DNA from: Rufibacter tibetensis
Lineage (GTDB): Bacteria; Bacteroidota; Bacteroidia; Cytophagales; Hymenobacteraceae
Assembly (NCBI RefSeq): GCF_001310085.1
Contig: NZ_CP012643.1
Span: 4,222,001 to 4,286,000, forward strand
Length of the DNA: 64,000 nt
Reading direction: 5' to 3'
The notes under the pieces are model-generated. The model did no database searches. It saw only the letters and a list, made by a program, of their open reading frames with translations, and was not told where the DNA came from. The first letter of the stretch is position 1; each line of letters starts with the position of its first letter. Made by a program: the position numbers and the translations under genes. Positions 1-8,918 of this stretch are shown here, piece after piece.

Positions 1-690
1 AAGGGCCTGGTTATAGGAAGGGGAGGAGTTTAACCAGAAGGTTTGCGTAAGCGTGTCTGACACCGTGAGGTGCTTCAAAACACCTATTTTGGAATCCCCT
101 TCCCGCGCTTCTACAACCACTGCGCCGGCACCATCTGAATAGATCATGCTATCCCGGTCATAAGCATCAGATACCCTGGACAAAGTTTCGGTACCAATCA
201 CCAAAATTCTTTTGGCGTCGCCGGACTGCAGGTAATAGTGGGCCTGGATGAGGGCCTGCAGCCAACCGGGGCACCCGAAGGGCAAGTCATACGCCACCGT
301 GTACGGGTTGGCGATTTTGAGTTTGTGCTTGATTCTGGCAGCCAGCGGAGGCATCATGTCTACCCTGCGGGAGCAGGCTTTCACGTCTCCGAAGTTGTGG
401 GCTACAATGATGTAATCTAATGTTTCAGGGTCAATGCCCGCGTTCTGGATGGCTTCCTGCGCCGCCAAACACCCTAAGTCTGAGGCTACCTGGTCTTCGG
501 CGGCGTACCTTCTTTCCTGAATGCCGGTAATCTGCTGAAATTTCTGGATGATGACCTCGTTTGCGTTGGGCAATCTTTTCCCGGTGGCATCAAAGAATTC
601 ATTTTCAAGGAAGGCCTCGTTGGCCACAACATTGACTGGAAGGTATCTTCCAGAACCGGTAATAACAGTAGAAAGCGTATGCGGTGACAT
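1..690 (-). CDS. 3-oxoacyl-ACP synthase III (KAS III/FabH-like), 3' end cut by window
   Basis: The minus strand is open from an ATG at 690 to the window edge, giving the first 230 residues of a thiolase-fold ketosynthase. The start reads MSPHTLSTVITGSGRYLP, the usual KAS III opening (ITGxGxYLP). The nucleophile region reads YDLPFGCPGWLQAL near residue 150, so the active-site Cys is present; the His and Asn of the Cys-His-Asn triad would lie beyond the edge. KAS III enzymes condense an acyl-CoA with malonyl-ACP to start fatty acid chains. The phrase FGCPGW differs from the ACSGF form of housekeeping FabH, so a paralogue acting on a special starter or in a secondary pathway is possible. No partner gene is visible on this side. 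Confidence 0.85.
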   Translation of the reverse strand, partial: MSPHTLSTVITGSGRYLPVNVVANEAFLENEFFDATGKRLPNANEVIIQKFQQITGIQERRYAAEDQVASDLGCLAAQEAIQNAGIDPETLDYIIVAHNFGDVKACSRRVDMMPPLAARIKHKLKIANPYTVAYDLPFGCPGWLQALIQAHYYLQSGDAKRILVIGTETLSRVSDAYDRDSMIYSDGAGAVVVEAREGDSKIGVLKHLTVSDTLTQTFWLNSSPSYNQAL

Positions 691-1012
691 AAAGGGTGGT
701 ATGGTGTAATGGAACGGGCAACAGAATTTATAGCCGCAGGAAACCTTTTATTTCAAGACTATACACTATTGGTATATAACCGTAGGCTCAAGTCTTTGGC
801 TCTGCAACCTCAAAGTGCAGATTATTTTTCAGAATGAGAAATGAGGGTAGGCTTAAAGTAGTAGCCTAAGAGGTACCAGTGGCATGTTGTTTTTCTGGTA
901 ATTCAACAAAAACGCCTTTTAAACAAGAACAGAAAGTAATTCTGTGGTATCTAACAGAAGAAAATTTGAAAGAAACGAGCTTGAGATTCTAAAAATATGG
1001 ATGAAATGCCAC
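691..1012. other. intergenic region
   Basis: This stretch separates the KAS III gene from a tiny membrane-protein gene. It is AT-rich and has no convincing reading frame. A short hairpin of TAGGCT with AGCCTA lies near 850-872. Nothing else could be identified. Confidence 0.4.
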
Positions 1013-1132
1013 TTAGTCAAAAATTAGCTTTGCGCCACCCAAAAAGATGAAAATCCATATTAAGCCTTTGATCAGGAAAAAGAGAAAACCTGCCATTCCC
1101 ATCCGTTTTAAGCCTTTTTTCCAGTTTGACAT
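1013..1132 (-). CDS. tiny single-pass membrane protein (39 aa)
   Basis: A 39-codon frame on the minus strand starts MSNWKKGLKRMGMAG and continues into one hydrophobic segment (FLFFLIKGLIWIFIFLGG, about residues 16-33), ending AKLIFD. The shape is a short basic amphipathic head (four Lys and one Arg in the first ten residues), one transmembrane helix and almost no tail. Very small proteins with a xGFLFFLIKGLxW core recur in Cytophagales and Flavobacteriia as far as I recall, usually unnamed. No function can be assigned. By the positive-inside rule the N terminus should be cytoplasmic. It lies downstream of the siderophore receptor on the same strand, 238 bases from the receptor stop, so co-transcription is possible but not shown. 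Confidence 0.6.
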   Translation of the reverse strand: MSNWKKGLKRMGMAGFLFFLIKGLIWIFIFLGGAKLIFD

Positions 1133-1370
1133 GGTTTTGAAAGTAAATAGTAGTTAAAAAGAAACCCAAGCATTACGAAGAAACACGTTTTACGTCAATT
1201 TTTCAAAAAGGGCTTTGTAATAGAGGAGAGTGGAAGTGCCTTTTCAGAGGCTACTGGAACTAACCAATTTTCTTATGCCCTTTTGATTTTCTTAGAACGA
1301 AGCAGCAGCTCAGGTTTATGTATTTAAACGAAAAGGGCACAACTTCAGGTAAGTTGCGCCTTCCTCATAT

Positions 1371-3791
1371 TTATAACTTGTACGCAATGGTAGCCATAAA
1401 CTGCCGAGGAGCAATCGGGTTGATGCTGTTGTCGTCGTGGCCATTGTAGGTGAACTTGTCCAGCAGGTTCGTCATTTTTAAGCGCAGGGAAAGCCGTTGA
1501 ATGCTGTAGCCTACGTGAGCATCAAACAAGACATAATCGGGTAAGGCAATCAGGCGGTACACATCATTGGCTACCGTGAGTCGGGTGTTTCTTCCGGCCA
1601 GACGCTCTCCAGCGTAAAAGGAGCTAAGTCCCAGGTTAAGGCCGCTTAATCGTGCGTTTTGGAACGTGTAGTACACACTGGCATTGGCGGTATGGGCCGG
1701 GTTGTAACGTAGTCGGTCATTCTCATAGTAGATGTTGCTTTTGGTATATCGGGTATCATTGTAGCTATAGCCTCCAATAAACGACAAGCCATTGATGCTT
1801 TTGCTCATCAGGTCCACTTCAACGCCCTTGCTCGTGATTTCACCTGCCAGTTCTCTAATGTTTGTGTTGGTGTTTGAGGTGCCATCAGCGGTAAATAAAG
1901 CAATTTGTGGAAAAGCGCTGTTCTTGATCTGGTACAAGGTAAGGTTAGCAGAAAGCAGCCCGTTGAACAACTCATTCTTCATACCTACTTCATATTGGTC
2001 AATGATGGAAGGGTCAAGCGGGTTGTTATAAATGTCTGTTCCGGTGTTAGGCGTGAAGGAGTTTGCGTAGCTGGCAAAAAGGGACATGTTGCTGGTAGGC
2101 TGGAACACGATACCGGCTCTTGGGCTGAAGGCATAATCATAAGAGGAGGAGGTGGTTCGGGTGTCGGTTCCTTTCACTACGGTGTTGCCTTCTCCTTCCA
2201 CGTCTATGGCACTGTAACGCATACCGGCTAACACTTTCCATTTCTCAGAAAGAGAGATCAGGTCCTGCACGTACACCCCAAAACGATTAGTTAGAGTTTT
2301 GGTATCATAGGTTCTTCTCCCGAAGCTGGGGATATTAGACCGTTGCTCGTACTTGTCTGCGTTGTAGATGTTTATTGTGTCATATGCCGCAATGCTAATG
2401 AAGGCGGGGGTTCTGGTATCATACCGGTCTGCATCTCCTCCTACTAAAAGGGTGTGCTCCATAAAGCCTGTTCTGAATTTACCCGTTATGTCCAACTGAG
2501 TCAGGTAGTACTTCTCGTTCGTAGCGGTTCGTTGTAACCCTCTGACCAGGTCACCATTGTAGGAGCCGTCTTTCGCTTTAATGAAGCCAGTAGGACGGGT
2601 GGTGCTGATTTGGTTTGCCTCATAGTTTTGGAACGAGTTAGTGCTTCTGATCTCCCAGTGCTGGTTGAGGCGGTGGGTGATGGTAGCCATGGCGCTTTTT
2701 TGCTCCACATTGTTTTCTGCAAAGGATACTCCTAAAAAGGTGTTTCTGGGTACCTGGGCAATCTGGTAGTTGATGGCACCCACCCCGTAGTCTGGGGTGC
2801 GGCTGTCTTTCAGGTAATCTCCCTCTAACAATATATCTGTTTTATCGCCTGCTTTCACCAAAAGAGAGGGGTTGATGTAAAAGCGTTCAGCAGTTACCCC
2901 ATCACGGAAACTACCGGAGTTTAGGTAGGTGGTGTTTAAACGGTAAGCTACTTTTTCACTGTTATTAATGGCGCCATACACATCTAAAGAAGGTTTGTAG
3001 TAGTCATAAGAACCTACCCGCATGCTTACTTCACCGCCATTCTCAAAGCGGGGCTTTTTGGTCACCAGGTTCAAAACCCCACCGGCGGCCACGTTTCCAA
3101 ATAAGATGGCGTTGCTGCCTTTCATTACTTCCACCCGCTCCAGGCTGGTCATTTCAGGCATCACGCTGTTATTGTAGCGCGATCCGTTTTTAAAGGTGTT
3201 GCTGCTGCTGAAAGCAAAGCCGCGGCCGGAAATTTCTTCCTGGGTTCCACCAGTGGTTCCTGATAAGTAAACGCCGTTTACGTTCTGTAGTACCTCGCTT
3301 AAAACCTGGGTTTGTTGCCTTTCCAGAACTTCACCACCTATCACGGTGACGCTTTGCGGAAGGTCCATAGGCTTGATAGGTACTTTGCCCACGCTTAAAG
3401 GCTTCTCGTTCAAGGTCTGTTTTCCGGTTACCACCACTTCACCTATGCGCTGATCTTTCTTCACTAAAGAAAAATCATGCATTACCGTCTTTCCATGAAA
3501 AACCCTCACGGTTTGTTCTAAGGCGTTAAACCCAATGCAAGTAGCTTGTAGGGTATAGTCTCCGGCTGGAACATTCCGGAACATAAAGGCACCTTCTTCT
3601 GAGGTGATGGTAGCTTTGTTTAACTCCACCAGCATGACACTTACATAGGCGGCGGGCTCTCCGTCGGAAGAAGTAACCCGTCCTCTAAGGCCGCCATGCT
3701 GGGCGAACGCAATAGAAGAACTTAAAAGAATTAAAAGGGCAAAGAGGACACTCTTTGATGAGGTGAGGGAGGGGGTGTATGAGTATTGCAT
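1371..3791 (-). CDS. TonB-dependent siderophore receptor
   Basis: This 806-residue protein begins with a signal peptide ending near SIAFAQ. A carboxypeptidase-like regulatory domain follows (about 31-115, starting HGGLRGRVTSSDGEPAAYVS). Next comes the plug domain (about 135-245, with PQSVTVIGGEVLERQQ and the NAILFGNVAAGGVLNLVTK box), then a 22-strand type barrel ending in the outer-membrane C-terminal signal FMATIAYKL. The plug wording is that of FhuA/FhuE/FpvA-type receptors for ferric siderophores, so ferric hydroxamate or similar chelates are the likely cargo. It would need TonB-ExbB-ExbD, which are not in this window. Two operator-like palindromes just upstream suggest metal-dependent repression. 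The exact ligand cannot be told from sequence. Confidence 0.9.
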   Translation of the reverse strand: MQYSYTPSLTSSKSVLFALLILLSSSIAFAQHGGLRGRVTSSDGEPAAYVSVMLVELNKATITSEEGAFMFRNVPAGDYTLQATCIGFNALEQTVRVFHGKTVMHDFSLVKKDQRIGEVVVTGKQTLNEKPLSVGKVPIKPMDLPQSVTVIGGEVLERQQTQVLSEVLQNVNGVYLSGTTGGTQEEISGRGFAFSSSNTFKNGSRYNNSVMPEMTSLERVEVMKGSNAILFGNVAAGGVLNLVTKKPRFENGGEVSMRVGSYDYYKPSLDVYGAINNSEKVAYRLNTTYLNSGSFRDGVTAERFYINPSLLVKAGDKTDILLEGDYLKDSRTPDYGVGAINYQIAQVPRNTFLGVSFAENNVEQKSAMATITHRLNQHWEIRSTNSFQNYEANQISTTRPTGFIKAKDGSYNGDLVRGLQRTATNEKYYLTQLDITGKFRTGFMEHTLLVGGDADRYDTRTPAFISIAAYDTINIYNADKYEQRSNIPSFGRRTYDTKTLTNRFGVYVQDLISLSEKWKVLAGMRYSAIDVEGEGNTVVKGTDTRTTSSSYDYAFSPRAGIVFQPTSNMSLFASYANSFTPNTGTDIYNNPLDPSIIDQYEVGMKNELFNGLLSANLTLYQIKNSAFPQIALFTADGTSNTNTNIRELAGEITSKGVEVDLMSKSINGLSFIGGYSYNDTRYTKSNIYYENDRLRYNPAHTANASVYYTFQNARLSGLNLGLSSFYAGERLAGRNTRLTVANDVYRLIALPDYVLFDAHVGYSIQRLSLRLKMTNLLDKFTYNGHDDNSINPIAPRQFMATIAYKL

Positions 3792-3806
3792 AAGATTATC
3801 TGTTTA

Positions 3807-3863
3807 TTTAGAATCAATCTAAACTGATGCAAACTAAACACCTATTTGGACTCATTCCAAATA
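3807..3863. promoter_or_regulatory. pair of operator-like palindromes upstream of the siderophore receptor
   Basis: Two inverted repeats of the same geometry lie 16-72 bases upstream of the receptor start. The first is TTTAGA-N5-TCTAAA at 3807-3823. The second is TATTTGGA-N5-TCCAAATA at 3843-3863. Both fit TTTRGA-N5-TCYAAA, as expected for a dimeric repressor. Iron-dependent control by a Fur- or DtxR-family protein is the natural guess for a siderophore receptor, but the regulator is not identified. Confidence 0.45.
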
Positions 3864-4185
3864 AGAAGATGAAATAAGTACCTTCTTTTCCGCAAAGTGA
3901 CTCCAATTTAGAATGGAATTGATCTTGCTCTGCTTATAAAATTAATATTAAAGTTTAAAAAGTAAATAATTAAAGCTTATCAGTCTTTGTATTATTCAAA
4001 AGATTAAAAAATATTTAAGTTGGGAACTTTTCTTTAAACTTAACATTAGGGTAAACTGAAAATTAATGTAGAATAAGAACTAAAAGACAGGTAGGCATGA
4101 AAAAGTAAAGGAAATCCCTACAACTAAAGAACTCTTAAATAACAAAACTTGGCCTATGCGGAAGTTTTGTATCAATAGCAGGTGT
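3864..4185. other. AT-rich intergenic region
   Basis: This region separates the receptor promoter from the end of the YjbR-type gene. It is very AT-rich. A further half-site TTTAGAAT lies near 3908. No gene, RNA or clear terminator is visible. Confidence 0.4.
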
Positions 4186-4530
4186 TTACAGCAAGCCTGC
4201 TGCTTTCAGGTCCTTTTTGGCTAGTTTACCTTTAATCAACTCGTAAGATTGGCGTACCAAATGAGTTAACCTGGTTAGGTCAAGCACGTTGGCATCTTCT
4301 ATGAGCACCCATTTATACCGCGCCAGGTAAGGAGCGGGCTTGATAGCTGGAGAAGAAATCAATTCTTCAAACTCCTCCTCTGTTACCTTCAAGGAAAACG
4401 TAAAGGGAGCCTCAAGCCTGGCCACACAGAACATTTTGCCTGCAATAGAGAAACACAAATCATGCTCCCACTTGATGTCTTCTGTGACGGCAGGAAAATA
4501 AAGGCAAAGGGAGCGAAGGGCTTCATAGTG
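4186..4530 (-). CDS. MmcQ/YjbR family protein
   Basis: This 114-residue protein starts MHYEALRSLCLYFPAVTED, the usual opening of the MmcQ/YjbR fold (a CyaY-like, double wing domain). The core FSIAGKMFCVARLEAPFTFSLKV and the segment ARYKWVLIEDAN match the family pattern of a phenolate- or DNA-binding-like sheet and a KxWxxV strand. The family has no settled biochemical role. An in-frame ATG eleven codons upstream (4563) exists, but homologous proteins begin at the Met used here, so I chose this start. It follows the ion channel gene on the same strand with an 87-base gap, so the two may be co-transcribed. Confidence 0.8.
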   Translation of the reverse strand, partial: HYEALRSLCLYFPAVTEDIKWEHDLCFSIAGKMFCVARLEAPFTFSLKVTEEEFEELISSPAIKPAPYLARYKWVLIEDANVLDLTRLTHLVRQSYELIKGKLAKKDLKAAGLL

Positions 4531-4617
4531 CATAGGACTACAAAGAATGTAAAACAAGTCCACAAGTCACTGTGCTTTGGGACTGTTTATCCAAAAGCTT
4601 GTCATAAGGAGCGAGCT

Positions 4618-5442
4618 CTACTGCACACTTACTACTTTGTGGCCGCAGTTGCTGCAGAAATTGTCAGTTTTTCTTAGGGTTTGCTGGCAGTTGCCGCACA
4701 ATAAAGGAGTGGTGGGCTCGTCTTCCGGAGATTTGATTCTAGATAACTCAACCGTGACAATGCCGGTGGGCACCGCAATGATGGCATACCCCATAAGCAT
4801 CACCAGAGAAGATATGATCTGGCCCAGCGGGGTGCGTGGGGTAATGTCTCCGTACCCCACGGTGGTAATGGTCACAATGGCCCAATAGATGCTCTGTGGA
4901 ATACTGGTGAACCCGTTTTCTTCACCTTCCACCACATAAATGATGGTGCCTACAATCAAAACCAAGGTGAACACAGCAACTATAAAAACTGTGATTTTGT
5001 GCAGACTTGCCACCAACGCCCTTGTGATAAGTTGGGCATTCTCTACATAACTGGTCAGCTTGAGTATTCTGAAAACGCGGAGTAAACGCAAAACCCTAAT
5101 GGTCATGATGTACCGCAGGGTAGGTGCGAAGAACGCCAGGTACGTGGGAATAATAGATAAAAAGTCTATGATACCATAGAAGCTGAACATGTACTTCAAG
5201 GGCCTGGGGTTGCTATACACCCGTAGCACATACTCAACGGTAAAAATGATGGTGAAAAACCACTCCAATCCCTTGAAGAGAACATTGGCCAACTGCCGGT
5301 AGGCCGGCACACTTTCCAAACAGACCGTAAGGGTAGAAAGCAAGATCATCCAGAGCAGCACCACGTCAAAATTCCTTCCGGCCGGTGTGTCGGTGCCGTG
5401 AATGATGATGTAGAGCCGTTCTCGTAGACTAGTCTTCCCCAT
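4618..5442 (-). CDS. voltage-gated-type potassium channel with C-terminal zinc ribbon
   Basis: The 274-residue protein has six predicted membrane segments. An S4-like helix carries regularly spaced arginines (RVLRLLRVFRILKL, 116-129), and the pore loop has the potassium selectivity filter TTVGYGD (193-199). This is the bacterial Kv/KvAP-like layout (ion_trans family). After S6 the tail holds two CxxC pairs, C249/C252 and C263/C266, in CGNCQQTLRKTDNFCSNCG, a zinc-ribbon knuckle. That domain would sit in the cytoplasm and could act as a metal or redox sensor, or as a tetramer clamp; this is inference. The YjbR-type gene lies just downstream. Confidence 0.9.
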   Translation of the reverse strand: MGKTSLRERLYIIIHGTDTPAGRNFDVVLLWMILLSTLTVCLESVPAYRQLANVLFKGLEWFFTIIFTVEYVLRVYSNPRPLKYMFSFYGIIDFLSIIPTYLAFFAPTLRYIMTIRVLRLLRVFRILKLTSYVENAQLITRALVASLHKITVFIVAVFTLVLIVGTIIYVVEGEENGFTSIPQSIYWAIVTITTVGYGDITPRTPLGQIISSLVMLMGYAIIAVPTGIVTVELSRIKSPEDEPTTPLLCGNCQQTLRKTDNFCSNCGHKVVSVQ

Positions 5443-5842
5443 TTTTTATTTCTTCTTTAATTCTACTCTAAGAGTTAGTTAACAAGTCACATGTAAACTT
5501 TGCGTTTATATGCAAAAGCCTACTCAAAGATAAGATAACAACTACACAGCTCACATCAAGAAAGCATCATTGACGCTTACGCAGGAGCCTGCCTCGGTTT
5601 AATCTAAGTTTTCTGAAAAGGTGTCTTAAACAGTTGGCTATACCCTGGAAAGCTGTAGAGGGTTGTAGAAGGCAGGAGCGGAGAAGGAGTATCGCTTTTC
5701 TAACCCTGGCTCATTGACATCTTTGATGAGGCCACAAAGGCCAAGGTAAACGAAGCAAAGAACCTATAATAAGGACCTTATCCTTATCTTTGCAAAACGT
5801 ACCGCCCAGTTCCATTCCCCGCAGCTACCCTTTTTTACTCTT
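5443..5842. other. divergent promoter region between channel and GHL10 genes
   Basis: This 400-base stretch separates two divergent genes and should hold both promoters. A copy of the dispersed GTTTTCTGAAAAG...TTAAACAG motif lies at about 5608-5633. The TAnnTTTG element for the rightward gene is listed separately. No further gene is visible. Confidence 0.5.
5785..5792 (+). promoter_or_regulatory. candidate -7 element (TATCTTTG)
   Basis: TATCTTTG matches the Bacteroidota -7 consensus TAnnTTTG. It sits 50 bases upstream of the GHL10 gene start. No clear -33 TTTG was found at the ideal distance. Confidence 0.5.
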
Positions 5843-7684
5843 ATGCTGAAGCACCTTTGTTCCCTTTTCGCGCTTGCTTTTTTATTGTCCCTCTTCCCCG
5901 CCTCAGCGCAGCAACTACCTAACCGGGAGTTCAGAGGAGTTTGGGTGGCTACCGTAGCTAACCTGGATTGGCCGGTAAGAGGGGCTTCGGCTGAAAGCCA
6001 GAAAGCAGCCCTGCGGACAATGTTTGACAAGATCAAGGAAGCCAATCTGAATGTGGTGTTCTTCCAGGTAAGAACGGAGTGTGATGCGTTTTACAAGTCC
6101 AGCAATGAGCCTTGGTCCAGGTTTTTGACGGGCGTTCAGGGCAAAGACCCAGGGTACGATCCTTTGGCTTTCGCCATAGAGGAAGCCCATGCCCGCGGAC
6201 TGGAATTACATGCCTGGTTTAATCCTTACCGGGTTAGCACAGTGCCTAACCCCGCCGTGTACAACGCCCAACACGTGTCTAAGGCAAGACCAGAATGGCT
6301 GTTGAGTTTCCCTAACGGGAAAAAGATCCTGAACCCTGGTCTGCCTGAGGTTCGGCAATACATCACCTCCATTATAAAAGAAGTAACCCAGAACTATGAC
6401 ATTGACGGGGTGCACTTTGACGATTATTTCTACCCTTACCCCGAGGGTACTTTCTTAGGGATTGCCCAGGAAGATGCCCAGACTTACCGGCAGTACGGGG
6501 CAGACTTCACTAACATCAAAGACTGGCGCAGGCACAACGTGAATGAGACCATGCGCCTTGTAAACGCCCAGATCAAGGCTTTGAAGCCCCACGTACGGTT
6601 TGGGGTAAGCCCCTTCGGGATCTGGAAGAACGGGGAGCCAGCCGGTACCTCGGGCATGGATGCCTACAATGCCATTTACGCCGATGCCCTCCACTGGCTG
6701 GACAACCACTACCTGGATTATGTGACGCCTCAATTGTATTGGGCCATAGGTGGACGTCAGGATTACCGGAAGCTCTTATACTGGTGGTCAGAAAAGGCGT
6801 ACAACGCTTCGCGCCACCTGTACCCAGGCCACATTGTGCACCAGACCGGCTTCACCACCGAGGAAGTGCCCCATCAGATTGAAATCACCCGTTCTAACCA
6901 GGCCAAGAACGCCTTGGGTAGTGTCATCTTCCGGGCGGCAAATCTGGAAAAAAACACGCATCTTATCTCCACCTCGTTCAAGGCGGCTACGTTCCGGCTT
7001 CCTGCGGCACCCCCGGCCATGGAATGGATTGGCGGGAAAGCGCCCGTGGCTCCCTCAGAGTTAACGGTCACGTTGAACGAAGCCACCGGCAACTATGAAG
7101 TGAAATGGACTCGTCATCCGGGCAACACGTACCCGTTCAAGCGCTATCTCCTGTACACTACCAGCTTCATGCCTGCTACGGGTGCCCTGACCCCAGACGG
7201 ATCAGTAAGAGCTTTCACCTCGTCTGAAACCGTGACCATTGCGGCAGCCGATGTTCCTTCGCCCACTTCTTTCTGGGCAGTGACAGAACTTAGCCCTTCT
7301 AACATGGAAAGCGCTTTAAGTAATGTAGTGGTAATGGGCAGTGCCGCACCTGTTTTAGCGCATCAGGGAGGAGTGTTAAATACAACACCAGAACAGATTT
7401 TTGGGCAACCTAACCTGGATGTTCCCGCTACTGTCACTTCGCCAGTGGTGCCTACCTCTACCTCAAACAATCTTTACGTTTCCATCAGCCTTAAGAAAAA
7501 AGCAGCCGTGAAAGCGGACCTGTACACCATGGACCGGAAGAAAAAGACCAAGGTGTTGAAAGAGAAGTTTAAGGCCGGAAAGCATACCTTAACCATACCG
7601 AGGGGAAAATTAGCCGCGGGTACCTATTTGCTGGTGCTGGAATATGGCGGGGAGAGGTCAGTGCAGAAGGTGGAGTTTATCTAA
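5843..7684 (+). CDS. glycoside hydrolase-like 10 (GHL10/DUF187) secreted protein
   Basis: The 613-residue protein has a clear signal peptide (MLKHLCSLFALAFLLSLFPASAQ). It then enters a GHL10 TIM barrel at REFRGVWVATVANLDWP, a signature of the family. Other barrel markers are YDIDGVHFDDYFYPYP, near residue 190, with acidic residues in the expected catalytic place, and DYVTPQLYW. The barrel ends around residue 380. The C-terminal part looks like a fibronectin-type segment followed by a short beta domain. Relatives include YngK of Bacillus and divisome-associated glycosidases such as DigH of E. coli, which cleaves denuded peptidoglycan glycan. A role in cell-wall or polysaccharide turnover in the periplasm is likely; the substrate is not shown. 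Confidence 0.88.
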   Translation: MLKHLCSLFALAFLLSLFPASAQQLPNREFRGVWVATVANLDWPVRGASAESQKAALRTMFDKIKEANLNVVFFQVRTECDAFYKSSNEPWSRFLTGVQGKDPGYDPLAFAIEEAHARGLELHAWFNPYRVSTVPNPAVYNAQHVSKARPEWLLSFPNGKKILNPGLPEVRQYITSIIKEVTQNYDIDGVHFDDYFYPYPEGTFLGIAQEDAQTYRQYGADFTNIKDWRRHNVNETMRLVNAQIKALKPHVRFGVSPFGIWKNGEPAGTSGMDAYNAIYADALHWLDNHYLDYVTPQLYWAIGGRQDYRKLLYWWSEKAYNASRHLYPGHIVHQTGFTTEEVPHQIEITRSNQAKNALGSVIFRAANLEKNTHLISTSFKAATFRLPAAPPAMEWIGGKAPVAPSELTVTLNEATGNYEVKWTRHPGNTYPFKRYLLYTTSFMPATGALTPDGSVRAFTSSETVTIAAADVPSPTSFWAVTELSPSNMESALSNVVVMGSAAPVLAHQGGVLNTTPEQIFGQPNLDVPATVTSPVVPTSTSNNLYVSISLKKKAAVKADLYTMDRKKKTKVLKEKFKAGKHTLTIPRGKLAAGTYLLVLEYGGERSVQKVEFI

Positions 7685-7782
7685 TTAGAACTGGTAGCCA
7701 AGGGTAAGCTGATTTACCCATCTTAAGATTTTCTTTCTGAATCAATTTGAAGGGAGCTGGTAAAGACGGCATCTGAGTAAAC

Positions 7783-8517
7783 TTATTTGTCTTTGAAAAG
7801 GGTGTTGCCCTTAATCAACCAGGATAACCCGAAGGCTTCTACCGCTAGTGCCTCCATCCAGAAGGTGAGGTGGTACCTGGTGTAAAACTCTTCATCCATC
7901 AGGTTTGCCCCATCACCCAAGCCTATCACCAGAATGGAAACCACGATGATGACCCCGCAGAGGCGGTAGATTCTGTTTCTGGTAATTTTACCTTTTCCTC
8001 TGTTTTCGGGCTGTTTATCAGATTTTGTGAACAAAAAGAAAGACATGTAGGCCAGGCAAAGGAGAAACAAACCCGCAGAAAAGTAATGCACTATTTCCCG
8101 AGCTTGGCTGGGTTCCAGAACTGTGACGCAATAGCTTAAACCTTCCTCGCCACAGACGTTGCATAGGTTTGAGGTAGGAACCAACAAGACCAGCAGCGCA
8201 AAGACTCCGGCTGCCAGAGACACATAGAAATCAATGGGTTCTTCCCCTTTATAGACAATCAGGAAAATTGCCAGCAGACTTAGAATGATGGTGAAGATGG
8301 TTCCGGCTTGGGTGAAGAAGTAATGGCTGATGGAGTCAAGTGGCGATAGGAGTCTGTTTTCCAGGAAAAGGTACAACCACAGCAAGAGGGGCAACGACAT
8401 GCCCATTATCCCGATCAGCTTACGGAGGGTGTACCCGTTGGTCACCCAAACATCACTTGCCGACTCATACTCAAGGTTCAAGGCTTTGTCAAGGCTAGAC
8501 GGAGTAGTGTTTTCCAT
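7783..8517 (-). CDS. polytopic membrane protein of unknown function
   Basis: The 244-residue protein has about six hydrophobic segments separated by short loops and a charged N-terminal 30 residues. A CNVCGEEGLSYC stretch lies in the third loop, so four Cys cluster there and could form disulfides on the periplasmic side or bind metal. The overall pattern resembles DUF998-type membrane proteins, but I would not claim membership. It stands alone between a convergent GHL10 gene and a long non-coding stretch. No function is proposed. Confidence 0.7.
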   Translation of the reverse strand: MENTTPSSLDKALNLEYESASDVWVTNGYTLRKLIGIMGMSLPLLLWLYLFLENRLLSPLDSISHYFFTQAGTIFTIILSLLAIFLIVYKGEEPIDFYVSLAAGVFALLVLLVPTSNLCNVCGEEGLSYCVTVLEPSQAREIVHYFSAGLFLLCLAYMSFFLFTKSDKQPENRGKGKITRNRIYRLCGVIIVVSILVIGLGDGANLMDEEFYTRYHLTFWMEALAVEAFGLSWLIKGNTLFKDK

Positions 8518-8918
8518 AGTAGCTAGAGGGTAGGTGGCTATAAAAGTATTCCAGAAAGTGAGTCAGACCAAAGAGTCTCTAAACCTGTAAGGAATGTACT
8601 AAATACCTTTAAATGTTTAGGGGCAGTTTTAGATAAACTGCCCCTAAACATTCAGTATTGCCTCAAAGCATTTGGTAAAATTTCAATAGGGTAGAGGGCT
8701 TAGCGGTTGGTGCCATCCTTTGTTTGGAGACGGCAACTGTTGCCAAGGCAGCTATAAACCTAGCAGGTTGTTACTGAACCATTGGAAACTTAAGTAGTTT
8801 AGAGAATAGGGGCTTCTGAAATACTTCTCCAGCGTAGATTTACTTAAACACCTCCTCTACCGACTTTGTAGGAGACCCGCCAGTTGATAAGTTAATTACT
8901 TACAGTTTTGCTTTATTT
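8518..8918. other. non-coding stretch at the edge of the accessory region
   Basis: This stretch lies upstream of the membrane-protein gene. Apart from the strong hairpin at 8612-8652 I see no gene or RNA. Fragments of frames exist in the 8700-8900 part, but none is recognisable. Confidence 0.4.
8612..8652. terminator. 18-bp perfect hairpin
   Basis: An 18-base arm at 8612-8629 pairs perfectly with 8635-8652 around a 5-base loop. The core is GTTTAGGGGCAGTTT. Neither side has a long T run, so it is an imperfect rho-independent terminator or a stand-alone structured element. It lies far (over 550 bases) downstream of the outer-membrane protein gene that ends at 9222. Confidence 0.4.

Noticed and set aside
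8612-8652. Hairpin as an attenuator or riboswitch for the membrane protein gene
   Set aside because: It lies upstream of that gene but on both sides lacks a clear T run and any leader frame or ligand-binding motif, so no control role is claimed.
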